This document shows positions 21,801 to 34,129 of a stretch of 64,000 bases of DNA, in pieces. The position numbers and the translations under genes are program-made. The stretch is from Gyromitra esculenta (lineage: Eukaryota; Ascomycota; Pezizomycetes; Pezizales; Discinaceae). Under the pieces are notes generated by a model. The model ran no database searches. It saw nothing but the letters and a program-made list of their open reading frames with translations, and had not been told where the DNA came from. Position 1 is the first letter of the stretch. Each line of letters begins with the position of its first letter. Where the stretch lies: contig JBCAML010000016.1 of assembly GCA_038503075.1 (NCBI GenBank), positions 372,001-436,000 on the forward strand, read 5' to 3'.

Positions 21801-24054
21801 ATCCACCCGCTTGCCCCTAAAATCGAACGAGTTCATGAAGAATGTTAGTATTTCCTCATTCTGCTTTTTTGAGATATAGTCTCCAAGCAGTGTTTTATTG
21901 AGTCTTGTAGTGCCTTTGAGGAAACGGGCAATGGATTCCGGGTTGTCGGCGCTGTCGATCACACCTTGTTGCACGAGGAACGCAATACCTTTCTTGGGGT
22001 CTTCGTTGAAGCGAGCGGCACCACGGATAATGACCTGCTTTTGCTTACGTTGTTCTTGGAGCTTTTTAGGATCTGGGAAACCTTCTGTTCGTGGAGGATC
22101 ATCAAGGCGGTCTGCAATGAAGCTAATGTAGCAGAGGAGAGCGTCTAAGCAAAGCGGAGGGACGTTTGTTGTACTCCAGGTTGCGGAGTCGGGAAAGGCG
22201 TTCTACAGATAGTTAAAGATTCAGTTCTAAAATATTTGGTATATAAAAATATTCTTACCCTAGACAAGAACCCAACAACATCCTCACAAAGATCACTCCT
22301 GTCGATTTCGCAGTCGTAGTTGACATAAAGCTCAACCATGTAGCTCGGTATTCTTGCTAAAGCGCCTACGCTCTCTACCATGGCCTCTCTTGCGTCCGGC
22401 CTTCTCGCCCCTCCTTCCAGCCCCAGCTTCTGTCTCTCCTTAACGGATACCGGAGTCGCCCTCCCGCTACCCCCCTGCGATAGCGCCTGTTTTATAAGCT
22501 TCGGTGCCTGAGGAACACCTTCATAGAGTATTGGGTTGATTCCCGGCTCTCTCGGAATTTCAACTCGGGGATGTAGACAAGCTATAACGTATGATAAAAA
22601 CAGCTCCTGCTGTAATTTCAAGACACCCCTTGTTGTTGCTAAAACAGTTCCAGTAACTCTTAGCGATTCCTGAAGTATGCTCATAGTGTCTGATCGTACG
22701 AGCTGGAAAAGATATCTGCAGAGGTCGTCCTTGGCTAGGGTTGCTAAGCTAGGGTGCTTTGCGATTGATGGCCCGGCGACTTCAAATGCGACGTCGATTA
22801 TTCGCATTGCCATTACCCGCATGGTGTCGGTATGCGTTTTATTATGCGGGTCAAGTAATTCCACCAGAACCCTCAGTAGTTCGCGTATTGAAGGTAGCGA
22901 ATAAGGCTTAATTTCAACCTCTACCTCCGCTATACTGTCCGCATCTGCGACTTTATCATTTATTACTGGTCCTTCAGGCGCAATCGTGGGTGATGGGCCA
23001 TCTCTGTTCCTCTCCATTGACCCCGATCTCCCATCACTTGGCTGTATAGCATTTTCCCCATTTACTGACGGCTCCATCTTCACCGCATCCATCTCATTTT
23101 TCGAGAAATCGTCCTCCAAGTTAGTCCCAACCTCGTCCGCTTCGATTTCCAAATGTTTGAGCCTCTCAAAAACAACCTGACACATAAAAACCATCGACAT
23201 TTCCGCTGACCTTCTCAGTACCTCTGATAATCGCATTTGACAGCACATGCTCAGCCCCGTCTCCATCATTTCACAGACGCTTTCGTCCCCAAGCAGGTCT
23301 CCACCAGGCCCAGAGATCATCATCTCCATAAGTTTCAATATTCGTAGTAGAACTACCTCATCTTGAGCTGAGTCGGAAGCCTCGAAACGGCAGTGCGTAA
23401 TGCCTGATGAGAGAAGAAGCATTGCTGTAGACAGACGGGGGGATTCACTACTGATTAGGCCGTAGGCGAAGAATTTCGAAATTGAAATCAAGGCGAGGGA
23501 GGTAATTGGTCCAGAGGTAGATGAAGAGCGTATGACTTGTAAAAATGGATGTAGCAATGATGGGGTATCGAATGTCCTGATATCTCTACAGTCTTGTAGA
23601 TCAACCCTTAATTTTGAAAACGCCGACATAAGCGGATTATCCTATTTTTCAATTAACTACAGTTCCATATTCGGATCCCACAGCATGGGTTTAAACAAAC
23701 CTGTATACTTTTCCCCTTCTTCCCTCGCAACCCCCATCGACCAGCAAGCCCCACATCCCCATTCAGCTCCTCCAGCACACCCTTAGCCCCCCCTCTCCTA
23801 CCGTGCAAGCTGGCCGCAGGGCCACCAGGCACCGGCGTGGACATTCCACTGCTAGGGCTTCCCCCAGCTCCAATGAGCCCTGAGCTTCCGCCTCCCCCAA
23901 GAATTGCTGAAACTGATGATTGCGCCCACCTCGCATTTTTCCTCATTGCCGAGGTAACTATGATGCATTCTGTCGTCACCAATGCAATAGGATCAATCGC
24001 GGCTGAGATTTTTGCGCGGGGGAGCGGCGGAAATGTTGGGATTTCTTCATCCAT
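18875..24054 (-). CDS. GEA2: Sec7-domain Arf guanine-nucleotide exchange factor, Gea1/Gea2/GBF1 family
   Basis: Large Golgi Arf-GEF that loads Arf1 with GTP for COPI vesicle formation at the early Golgi. Nine exons: 23701-24054, 22259-23641, 21606-22202, 20946-21551, 20597-20886, 19796-20536, 19634-19740, 19189-19574 and 18875-19126, giving 1571 residues with one intact frame. The N-terminal DCB region contains DIRTFDTPSLLHPFLQVIRS. The HUS box is visible as ELYVNYDCEIDRSDLCEDVV. The Sec7 domain includes GVIDSADNPESIARFL, the glutamate-finger motif NTFRLPGESALIERIVERF and YAIIMLNTDQHNPNLK. C-terminal HDS-type helical domains follow. Intron 3 appears to use a GC donor and intron 4 a GTCCGT donor. 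Filamentous fungi usually have one such gene, so the choice of symbol between GEA1 and GEA2 is arbitrary. Confidence 0.92.
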
Positions 24055-25292
24055 TTTTGACCCGTGGTTTGATTAGTTTGGTTGAGGGGTGTTCTTTTCG
24101 GCGGTGGAACTTGGGGCCGAGCTAAAGTGGACAGGAAATAATAATTAATCTGTCCCCGCAATTGTCCAAGAAGCTCACTACAGGTAACGAAGGGGGGAAA
24201 AGATAGGGAGTACCGAAACAAAATGGAATTTGCGGGGGTTAGGGAGCTATCTCTCCTTCCGTAAGTAATAAAGGTTGCTGCAGGTCTAACACGAAAGACC
24301 AACAGCCGCATCGTTGGCTAGAGCCAAGCCTTGCTTAGGTCATGATCCCTGCTGACAACTCCGAGTGACTATTCGTGATCGCTAAAATGCCATCTTATTT
24401 CAGAGAATAAATCCTACAAAGGCTCGGCTCCTCTCTATTTTTATAAAATAATATACCTATTCTGTTATTTATGCAGAGCTTTAAGCCTCTCCAACCAAAG
24501 GGGAGTCTGAATGCGCGGCTGTCGTTTTTCAAAATGCATCCAGAAGATACATATACGCGTAGAACATTACGTCCAGACTACATGTAGATACATAGTTGCA
24601 ACCCAATCACGATTTGATTTGATCTATAGACTAGATGTTTGATTGTGCTCTACAGGGCCATTGCGCTCGGTCTTTTTGTCTTAGAATCACAAACTACGGT
24701 AACATTATTTCATAGAGAGATTTCCATAGTTAAAGTTACAACAAGGTGTTAGTAAACCGTGGCTTCTAACTCACTTAAACAAGATGCTAAGCTAGATTAC
24801 AAAAGAATTATCCTTAGATAGTTTTAAATTTGGAAACATACACATGCTCGGAAAACGTCCCAGCTGTTACTGTACTATACATTGTGGAATTCTTTGATTA
24901 TAGAGTAATAATGATGGGAATAACCCCGCGGGGCCTATGAGTTTTTGAATGCTGATGTCAATTTTTGAGGCCCAAGGACTTTGATCTATGCCCATATCTA
25001 AGGTAACTTCAGACGATTTCGAGCCTTATATGTATATCTTGGGTGGCAATGATTCTGATGAGCAAGTGATGATTTATGACTCGAAAGTGATTGAATATCG
25101 CCTAATGGCAATTTAAATTTAGCTATAAAAGCTAAATGTACAATTTATATAACCAAGGTAGGATATCTCAAAATCACTAAACAAAAAAACACCAGCATAA
25201 AAAAGTTGGCAGGTGTTGCACTATCTCTGTTAGACTTAGGACAACTAAATTAAAAACTCACGCCACTAGGCGCTCCTCCACAAAAGCCAGAT
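24055..25292. other. Intergenic between GEA and SHE4, no gene seen
   Basis: AT-rich spacer holding the GEA promoter on its left and the SHE4 3' flank on its right. One TACATGTA at 24579-24586. No coding frame of interest. Confidence 0.6.
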
Positions 25293-27817
25293 CTAGCTCG
25301 CCATAAGTACTTTCAACGCTTCTACCCCCACACTTAACACCTCTGGATTCCTTGTCCCCCTTAGTGCCTCTTTTAGCACCTCCTCTCCCCCGGCTTCCTT
25401 GAATTTTCCCCCATACCCGCCGCCCCCACACACCAAGTTCCTTAGGCATACAACCCCCCTGTGTCTCACCTCCTCATTATCCTCTCCCACCATCCCTAAT
25501 AAGATCTCCACACCCCTCTCCCTATTCATAACTGCCTCGCACGCCTTATCCCACTCCGTCAGCATCGCTAGCGCCCCACCCGCTGCTCGTCTCGTCGCCA
25601 GATCCTCCGAGTCCGCGAGTGCGAGTAAGATATGCAGCCGATTTCCAGCTGCCTTGGACCCATCGGCAAACTTTGCAACACCGGACGGGGAGGCCATGAG
25701 GTTGCAAACTAGTTCGACAGTGGCACGCTGCACCATGGTATTGCTAGAGAGAAGCGTCTCCTCTATTTTCTGCCAACCAACACGGATGATGAGGTCGCGA
25801 GTCGAGTCATCTGTGGAAGCAAGGTTGGTCAGTCCTAGAAGTGATTCAAAGACTGGAAGGAGATCAGGTTGCTCGTCTTGATTTTCGAGGAGTGCGAGGA
25901 GTGGGCGAACGGCGGAGGCTACTGGAAGTTGCGAGGAGAAGACATGGGATGGATTTGTAGATACTAATACTCGCGCGAGTGTGTGCGCTGCGGCTTGCTT
26001 GATTTGCCTGTCTTGCGTAGTATCGCCAGTGATTGAAGCGTAGAATTGGAGAAGTAACTTCACACCACCCTGTTGTGCAATGAAGCCACGGTGTTTTTGC
26101 TGCTTAGAGAGGGCAAGAAGAATACTGGTGACAATTGCAACCGCGTTTGGTGAAATCTTCTTGGAACAGGCGACAAGTATAGGGACGAGACCCGCATCGA
26201 GAAGGATTTTACAGCGGGTAGTGACGGCAGAGTCTTTGTCGCCAGCATCCGGCTCCATCTTGGCCTTTGGGGTGGCGTTGGCGTAATTTTTAAGTTGGGC
26301 AACTTTCTTCTGCTCCTCAGAGAGGCTAGGAAGATAAGTTGCAAGGTTTTTGACTACTGTTAAGGCACCGAACATTACTGTCGCTTTCCCAGTACTATCT
26401 TTCAGCGTCTCGAGGAGCTTCCCAACGAATTCCTTGTCCTTGCATAGACTCTCCTTCACAGATGCCTTGAGTGTGGCATAAGCCAGTCCCTCCACCGATG
26501 CGTGTCTCGAATCTGTGTCCTCCTTCAAGATCATCTCCTTGAATACCCCTGCCAGCTCATCAATTCCCTTCGGCACTGACCCCGGTTCTCCGACACCAAA
26601 TCTCACTTTCGCAAGAATTGTACTCGCAATAGCCTTGACACTACCTTCCTCGCTCTTTGCAACAGCTTCTAGATATTCCTCACACTGCCTTGCTACAGCA
26701 GCACGGCAATTCTTGTCTACGCATGCAGCATTCAAAAGCTCCAAGGCCGCTCTCTCCACTTCTGGCGGCCTTCCTTGTAAGCTCGGAACAAGCCCCTCCA
26801 CAAACCCATCAGTCATGAATAATTGTGCTGCTGCATTCGGAACAAGCGGGAATATAGCTGCCGCTGCTGAAAATGCAACCCGCAGATCATCATCTGAATC
26901 TGCTGCCAGCCTGGAGAGCCTGAATTTCCCCAGCATACTCCCCGCAACCCCTTCATCTGCCTCAACAAATTTTGCTATAGCGAGCGTAGCGTGAGATCGT
27001 AAATCCTCAGAAGAGCGAATATCTAACATTCCTAGCAGCCTCTCCAGTGAATCCTGTCCCACGAACGAGCTCAATTCCTCATTATTGGTGGCAAGCAGTC
27101 TTGCAATCGATCTCACAGCAGCCAGTTCTTTATCCTTATCCCGTGCTTTCAGTCCCGCCAAGAAGGCCTTGAAACATTCCCTCAAACACGCCTTCTTCTT
27201 CTCCGCCAGCTTCCACGCCGCTGGGTCCAGCAACACAATCACCAACCCATCTAAAGCTCCTCCTCCCAAAATCATAAACCTATCCATTATCACTTCCACA
27301 TTTCCTCCAGAGAGTAAATCAGCCATATACTCCCTCCCTCCTCTCGACGCCTTCAAAATCCCACCAACGACATCTCCTCCTTCTGGTGACGGTATGGCCT
27401 TCACATGTGCCAGGAGCAGTTCGAGACATTCTGAAGCTGTTGATGTCTGAAGACTTAGATTAGGATTCTTTAGTACCCGTAGTGCCTCTTTTGCTGCATC
27501 GACAGCCGCGGTTGAACCAGGGTTGGTAGAAGACTCAACAACGAGCTTTTGACACAGTCGTGATATCGGAGGGACGCTTTGGTCTTTCTGAAAATCGTAG
27601 AATGCACGAAGAACCGTTTCATTGCGAGGAGCTAGGGAGAGAGCTTCACGGAGTGAACGAATTGCATCCTATCCGCCCCAGGTTTTTGTAAGCTTGGAAG
27701 GAGGGATATGAGGAGTAAAATATTTACATCGTGGCGGCTAGCTCCAAGATATTCTAAGGATTTCGTGGCGAGTTCTGAAGCCCTGATTTCGTGTTCGTCT
27801 CTCGTGTCTGCCGACAT
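25293..27817 (-). CDS. SHE4: UCS-domain myosin chaperone (She4/Cro1/UNC-45-like)
   Basis: Folds and stabilises myosin motor domains together with Hsp90, needed for actin-based transport, endocytosis and cytokinesis. Two exons, 27728-27817 and 25293-27668, give 821 residues, close to yeast She4 (789). The N-terminal 100 residues look like a reduced TPR region (SLEYLGASRHDDAIRSLREA across the intron, then LSLAPRNETVLRAFYDF). The rest is a long armadillo-like helical array. Characteristic UCS stretches are EEVRHRGVVCLRNLVCGGGG near the C-terminus, TPKAKMEPDAGDKDSAVTTR and ATVELVCNLMASPSGVAKF. The ATG is the only in-frame one before the conserved N-terminal helix, and the single intron restores the frame exactly. 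Confidence 0.85.
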
Positions 27818-28417
27818 GATTCATGATGAGGTGACTTTAAGCTTCGATGTCGTGAAGTTAAGGTTGAGGCTCAAGTGGGGTGCACGGATACCCGCGGAGG
27901 TGGGCCAGGAACACAGAATATCGCCTGGAAGAAGCTCAGCCGTCGCGCAACCACAGATCATGTAGTATATTCGAATTATGAAGGACGAAAATGGGCTTCC
28001 AAGGACAGAACAGCCATATCAAATGTATGAACCATTTTAATTTCGTTGAGTAATCCTTATGCACCTCCCATGACCTTTTAAATTACCATACTCTACTTCT
28101 GAATAGAAGGGAAGCAATCATTACTCCATATATCCGTATCAACCAATTTCGCCATCCATCATCCTCGAAGCATCCAACATAATAACACCAACAGACAAAA
28201 ATACAGGAAATTTATATAGTACAGCAGAAAAACAGAAACAGTAAGTAAATAAAAAACAGAAAAAAAGGGAATTTCTTTATAATAAATTATATCCCAACTC
28301 ATCACTCCATCAGATACCCACAGACCATAAAGTCACAGACCATAAAGTACGCCCACTAGATAAATAAATGACAACCAGTAACACCCATGCACCAGTTTTT
28401 AACAGCAAACAAAAAAT
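27818..28417. other. Intergenic, no gene seen
   Basis: Spacer between the SHE4 start and the 3' end of the conserved unknown gene, with A-rich tracts near 28200-28290 probably in the neighbour's 3' UTR. Nothing recognised. Confidence 0.6.
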
Positions 28418-29918
28418 TTAGCCCGATACGAAATCTGTATCTCTCAACACCCTGCCGTCCATTTCCGCCAGCAATGGAGATTCAGTGGAATCCCCTACAA
28501 TCTCCTTATTGGTATGAGGAGAAGTTCCAGAAGAATTAGGCATGATAATAATCATACTCGGGATCTCTGGCAATTCCTTTTCCTTCTTAATAGGACTAGC
28601 AGTACGAAAAATAGGGGTCGAGGCACGAGGGTGAGAAAATGTACCCATGGCCATATCCTGCTGTTCCTTTATAGGGGAGGAGATATGTGGAAGAGTGCCC
28701 ATGACCATATCCTGCTCCTCCTGGTTTAGCATCGGCTGTTGTATATAGTTTTGTGGGGATTGTGGGCGTGGCAGAAGCGGCTCAGTGAACCTAGAGGGCT
28801 CGGCATGGAGAATTGAGGATGCTCGAGTTGAGGGGAGAGTTTCAGGGAGCGGAATCGTAGATGGATTCACATGCCTCACAGGGTTCGAGGAGTCCTGTAA
28901 GGCCAAATAAGCAATCGGTTCGTAATTTCCACGGTTCAAAAATGTGTAAACTCACCAAATCCTCTATATTTAATCCCTTTTGTATCGCCAACTTCCTCGC
29001 TGCTTCCCTCTTCATCTCCAATTCGGCCTCCTCTGCAATTCTTGCCTCTTCTTCCTCCCTCCTCAAGATTTTATCCGCGACTAGCCCATTCCTCGGACCA
29101 ATAGTGGCATCTGACGCCTCGTCATCATCCCTTCTCCTCAGAATTAAGAATCCATCCCCTTCCCCATCACTTCCCCTCAAAAATACGTCATCCCCAATAG
29201 GTATGGCATCATCATCATCTTCACTCGGCCACAGATCACCCCTGCTACGGAGGCTTCCACCGATACTATCACCTGAGGAATTGGTCGTACTTCTTTGCCG
29301 GCTCATACCAGTATCACCAATTGCGTCATCATTTTCATCCTCATGGACAACAGCAAGACCAGTACCGCGCTGAGGATGCTCCTGTAAGTTGGCAGCGCTG
29401 GGTTTGTAACGGAGACCCTTCCCGCGGAAAGGAGCAAAGCGGGTGAGGAAGCCAAACATGCTGGCTCTGGGTATCACAGTGGGGTCCTGTTCATGCTGCA
29501 CAGTACTCTTCCGCTTCCCAACTGCAGCACTCCCACCTACGCCTCCGGTCCCACTGCTTAAGCCAGACGCGCCATAATACATTCTGTTTCCAGCGCCGCT
29601 ATACCCACTGCCCCCTCCTCCTGCAAGAAGCCGGTCCAGTTCGTCATTCCCCCACGCCAGAAAACCTCCTGAAGAACCGCCCAAACGTGAATCTTCGTCC
29701 GAGTCATCATAATCATAGAATCCGAAGGGATATTCGCTATGGCCTGAGCTTCCCCGAGCCTGACGCTCGTGGCTGCAGCATTGAGAAAGTGAGGCGAGAC
29801 AGGGGTCAAGGTAGGACTTTGTGAAGGTGAAGCAGCTTGTGAGCGCGTTGTCGGAGGCGGACTCGAGGGAGGTTGAGATACGATTGATAGATTGGCGGAT
29901 GCGGGGGTCGGTGCGCAT
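28418..29918 (-). CDS. Conserved fungal protein of unknown function
   Basis: Two exons, 28956-29918 and 28418-28894, give 479 residues. The start MRTDPRIRQSINRISTSLES and the stretch GNDELDRLLAGGG match, from memory, a protein widespread in Pezizomycotina that has no assigned function. Other landmarks are QDPTVIPRASMFGFLTRFAP, GKGLRYKPSAANLQEHP and the acidic block SEDDDDAIPIGDD. A predicted coiled-coil helix (KILRREEEEARIAEEAELEM, then KREAARKLAIQKGLNIEDL) closes exon 1. Exon 2 encodes a disordered Pro/Ser-rich tail containing two similar Glu-Gln-Asp-Met segments. No signal peptide or membrane segment is visible. Function unknown. Confidence 0.8.
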
Positions 29919-32900
29919 TGTGGTTGGGGGAGGGGGTAAGGGGGCTACCGCCTTTATCTTTGTGCTGTTGAGAGAAACGAGTGTGTATGTATGTAGCTCA
30001 ATGTGCGTATGATGTAGTTATGCGTAACTATACGTAGCTGTACGCCGTACGTTTGTGGATTTGGGGATACGTAGTCTAATCTAGGGATGTAGGTAGCGGC
30101 TAGGGCGCGGCGCGGTCCGTTCCGTAGGCAGAGAGGGAGCTGGTAGGTGGGAATTCTGTTTTCGAACCCTGAAGTAGTTTGTACTGGATAGAGTATTTTT
30201 CTTTATCGCAGAGGATGCCAGCCCTAATGCGAATGGGATGTAATGTAATGTAACGGAGCGGCAGGACGATGTTGAGATGACCGATTACGAAGTTTCAGCT
30301 GCAGTTCGGCGAGGGCTGAGAGTACGTTCAATTCAATCACAGCAAAGCAGGAATTCGGAAGGACAGACTGCAGTTGGACGCGCCTGGAGACTACAACCGC
30401 CGGACTGAACTGACATTTCTCAACCCTTGTCGAGGCGACAACCAGTACCAGCAATCGGATGGCGGTGGGTTAGGTGTCTGTGAGGGGATACGGGTTACCC
30501 GGAGTTTGATGATAACTATTCTTTGAAACCTGCTGCCTGGTGTTTCCCCGCATTTGTAGACACCTACATGGACCTCCCCAGAAAACGTCATATCACTGCA
30601 GAACCTCAATTACAGATAAGCATGAACTGCGTACAGCGCGCCTTTTTTTCTTTTCTAATCCCCCTAGCCCCGGAATAACCTCGTGAATGCGCGAGATTGA
30701 ATCAACTCGGGAGACGGCTGCTTTTTTTTCTTGTCGAAAAATACGCATCAATGCTATCGGTACATGTATCCACACGCATGTATGTATGTACATATGTAGG
30801 TACTTGACAAGCATATAGGTACATACATGAAAGTACTCCTTTACTCTATCTCGATGTGACACAGTGGTGTGCGTGAAAACAGCTCAATGGACCCATCAAG
30901 GCGGTTCTAAAATTCTCGACCCCCACAGAAGCCCATATTACATGTATCTAGAGGACAACAAGGACAACAAGAGCCACAGCTGGTGCAAACACGCACGTAC
31001 CTACATGTATGTATTTTATCTCTGTATATGTAGGTACGGGGCAAAAGCTCACCAGTTACCTCCATGTATCCGATCTCGATAAAATGCGTAGATCAAAGCA
31101 TTCTTATATCCACTTATACCTACAGTTGCACTAGCCCTCAAAAAGAAGGAGATGAGTGATTTCTCTTTCCCCGAGAAAAAAAAAGAGTTATACTTTACCG
31201 GTTACTGGAGAAATTGGCGCTGCGTCTTTTATACGATTCGTTGGCAGTTTCGTTAACCCTGGTTCCTTGGGGGGATGCCTGGGGAACAACATGCATCCGG
31301 ACAGATAAGAATCACATAGAGTCACTCGCACCATCATTCCAAGGTTGCGGTACAATGACCCGGAGGCGAGGAGGGAGGAAATATGTTACCTGGGGAACGT
31401 AAGCACGCAACCCACATCTACGAATTCCGGATCCCTATCTCGGTCACGTTACCTCCCCGTTCCGAGTCTCGGGATAAAATGGAAGACCCAGTCATTTCCG
31501 GGCAGCATCCTTGGGCTGATCACAGCTTCTCACTCCACCGCACCCACCATACCGCACAGCGCCATGTGATCAAAACAGCCATGCCATCATTAGTCTCTGA
31601 ATCTCCCACTGTGAATCGCAAACTGAACTACATCATGAGCCGAAACCAGGTTAGGGATTCCACTGGTACAGTTCGATTCGCCGCCGCCCTCGACAAATCA
31701 CCGCCGTGAATCCGCCATTAGCCATCAGAGCAGTTTCACCAGACCAGTTCGCTCACCTTGACCCAGAAAGCCATCCAGAGATCTCCCTCAGGCCGCATGC
31801 GACGTTGCACAAACACCATCTTCCAGAACCTACCATAGATCTACCCACCGAACCTGCTTCAAGGGTCCATGGTCACCTGGATGGATGGATTCCAGTCTAG
31901 CCCTTCATCTCGTCCTTCCAGAAGCTATTCGTCCGGAGCCTCCGCCAAAAACACTAAACCCCGTCTATATATAGCCTGTTCTGTTGTTTTCGCTGCTGCT
32001 GGTGTTCTCGTGCTTCCCACCTCTCCGCCTTTCCCCTCCAAACGTTGACTTCGCCAGCGACTGGACTCCGAGCTCCACGTGCCCGCACCTGACCCTTCCC
32101 CGCGGCGCTTCCTGCTCCTCACCCCCCTCCCCCTCCAATGACGACAACACACACAATCCCCACATGCCTTGGGCTTATTCGCCAATGCCTACATATCTCG
32201 AAACGAAACGCTGGTGGTTTCCAGGCCCGTTTTCTATCAATCCGCCCCGCTACTCGTAAGCAGTAGTCGCCTCCGCGCAGCGCGCATGCAAAACCCACCC
32301 CCCTCCAACCCACGCGAGCAAGCGAGAATAAATCAACCCGACCTGTCAAATAAAATACGATATTCCCAAAATATCTTCCCACCCCTCTTCCCTGCCCAAA
32401 CTAAAAAACGCATCTCAAAAACGACCGAGGAAAAAAAAAAAGAAACCATGGGAAAAAAAGGAAAGAAGGGAAAAAAAGCATTCCGCAGAGCCGGCGGAGA
32501 GGGTAAATAAGAAAAAACAACGAAAGCAGGAAGGCAGCCCTCAGCAAGCAGCAAGCGAGAGTCAATTCGGATATCTGCATTGCTTGTGCGGCAGCACCTT
32601 GTGTTTTCCTTTTTATATAGATTTTGGGTAGGGCTGGTCGCAAAAAAAAAAAAAGGTGGGATTTGGATTTTCTTTTCTTTTACGTACTACGGATGTAGAG
32701 GGAAAGTCCGCTTTACCAGGTGGCGGTGCTGGCAGTGCGAAACTCGACCGCCAACTCAACTCAAGACCACGGAAGCCCTTGAGTTTTTACGGAAAGTAGA
32801 GAGGCTCCGGAGAGAGTGAATTAAATGTTACCTGGCGAAAGAAGAGTATTAGAATGCCGAGCACGAAAAGAGGCACCGCCATCAGCACTTCTCTTGAGGA

Positions 32901-34129
32901 GCTCAAGCTCGCCTCAATCCCCCAATCCCAGCAATTAACTCAGGCCGATAATTAGTCCATGGTATCCCTCAAGTCATTAGAAAGTTTTACCAGGCCTCTC
33001 GGTGAGTTGTGGGCTGAGAGGAAAGGAAAGGCTGTCTTCTCTTACCCGCACCGCCACTAGTGACGAATTTACCCCAGCACCCGGAGTACATCCACACCCC
33101 CCACCACCAAATCTGCTCGACCATTCGGTTTTCTGAGTAATGGGGATACCCTATCGGCATTACCCTCCACCGCCAGAGAGTTAGGTTTTCTGCATTTACT
33201 CCCCTTGGCCTGCATACGGGGAAAGAAGAAAAAAAAAAATTTCATGCAGGAAGGGAAAAAAAAGCAATAAAACAAACCGATAAATAAACGAACATAAGTA
33301 AATAAAGCGAAACGGCAGGCATGGATACAGAAGGTTGAAGCCAGTCCAGTTTGAGAGAGTCACTGGTTTCGGTCACAAAAGGTACTGCAGACCAAAAGCG
33401 GGATACTCCAACAGAAGAAAAAAACAAAAACAAAGAGTAACACTAAAAAAGAAAAATCAGGGCGAAGAGACAGTTAGGGTACCGGGTTATAGATAGCTTT
33501 ATATTTGAAATATGTCATCCACTTGAAATTTGACCACTACGTCAAAACCGGTTGCTCAGAAAACCACAAACATGTCATAAAAATCATTGCTCCCCTTCTA
33601 TTTTCACGCTCCTCTACATCACTCTACATTACAAAACACATGCAAATGCAAGACCACGATACAGTTGAGGTTGTCATTGTGGGTTCTCCATTCATTAACT
33701 AGGTTATATAAAACTGTGCGAACATCCGGACAGAAAAAGATAACGGAGACCGAACAGTGACCGCCAGTGAGATAGCAAAAAAAAACACCCGAGTGAAAAA
33801 AAAACCCCGTAGAAAAATGATAATCAAACAGAGACGGCAAAGAAGAGGCATAAAACATACAGTGGGAAATGGGGGTAATGGTTGAGGGTAGGGGGAGCAA
33901 ACGGGAATCGGGTAGTCGAGACGAAAGAGAAGCGCCCCGTCGTTTTGGGAGAGACAAACATGATATTCGGATGTAGGGATACATTTCGGATCGCGTGTGG
34001 TATAGATCGAATTTAGAGCAGGGGTCGTTCTTGATAAAATATGTAAGCCTTCACTGAGGCTTTCAACCAATTTAAATCATGGTGTGAAGCAAACAGGTTA
34101 CACCGTTGGGTGTATGATCATTTTCATGA
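29919..34129. other. 4.2-kb gene-poor region
   Basis: The largest stretch without a supportable gene. It holds three TACATGTA palindromes within 250 bp (30761, 30939, 31002), local TATG/TACATA-rich simple sequence around 30770-30830, and many A-tracts between 32400 and 33830. Several overlapping frames on both strands (for example 31345-31709 and 32169-32510) lack domains and look like chance. The right end is the CKA1 3' flank. A non-coding RNA or long UTR cannot be excluded. Confidence 0.5.

Noticed and set aside
32169..32510. 113-codon frame with a Lys-rich end (MGKKGKKGKKAFRRA)
   Set aside because: The basic end is produced by A-rich DNA; no domain, no intron structure and competing frames on both strands.
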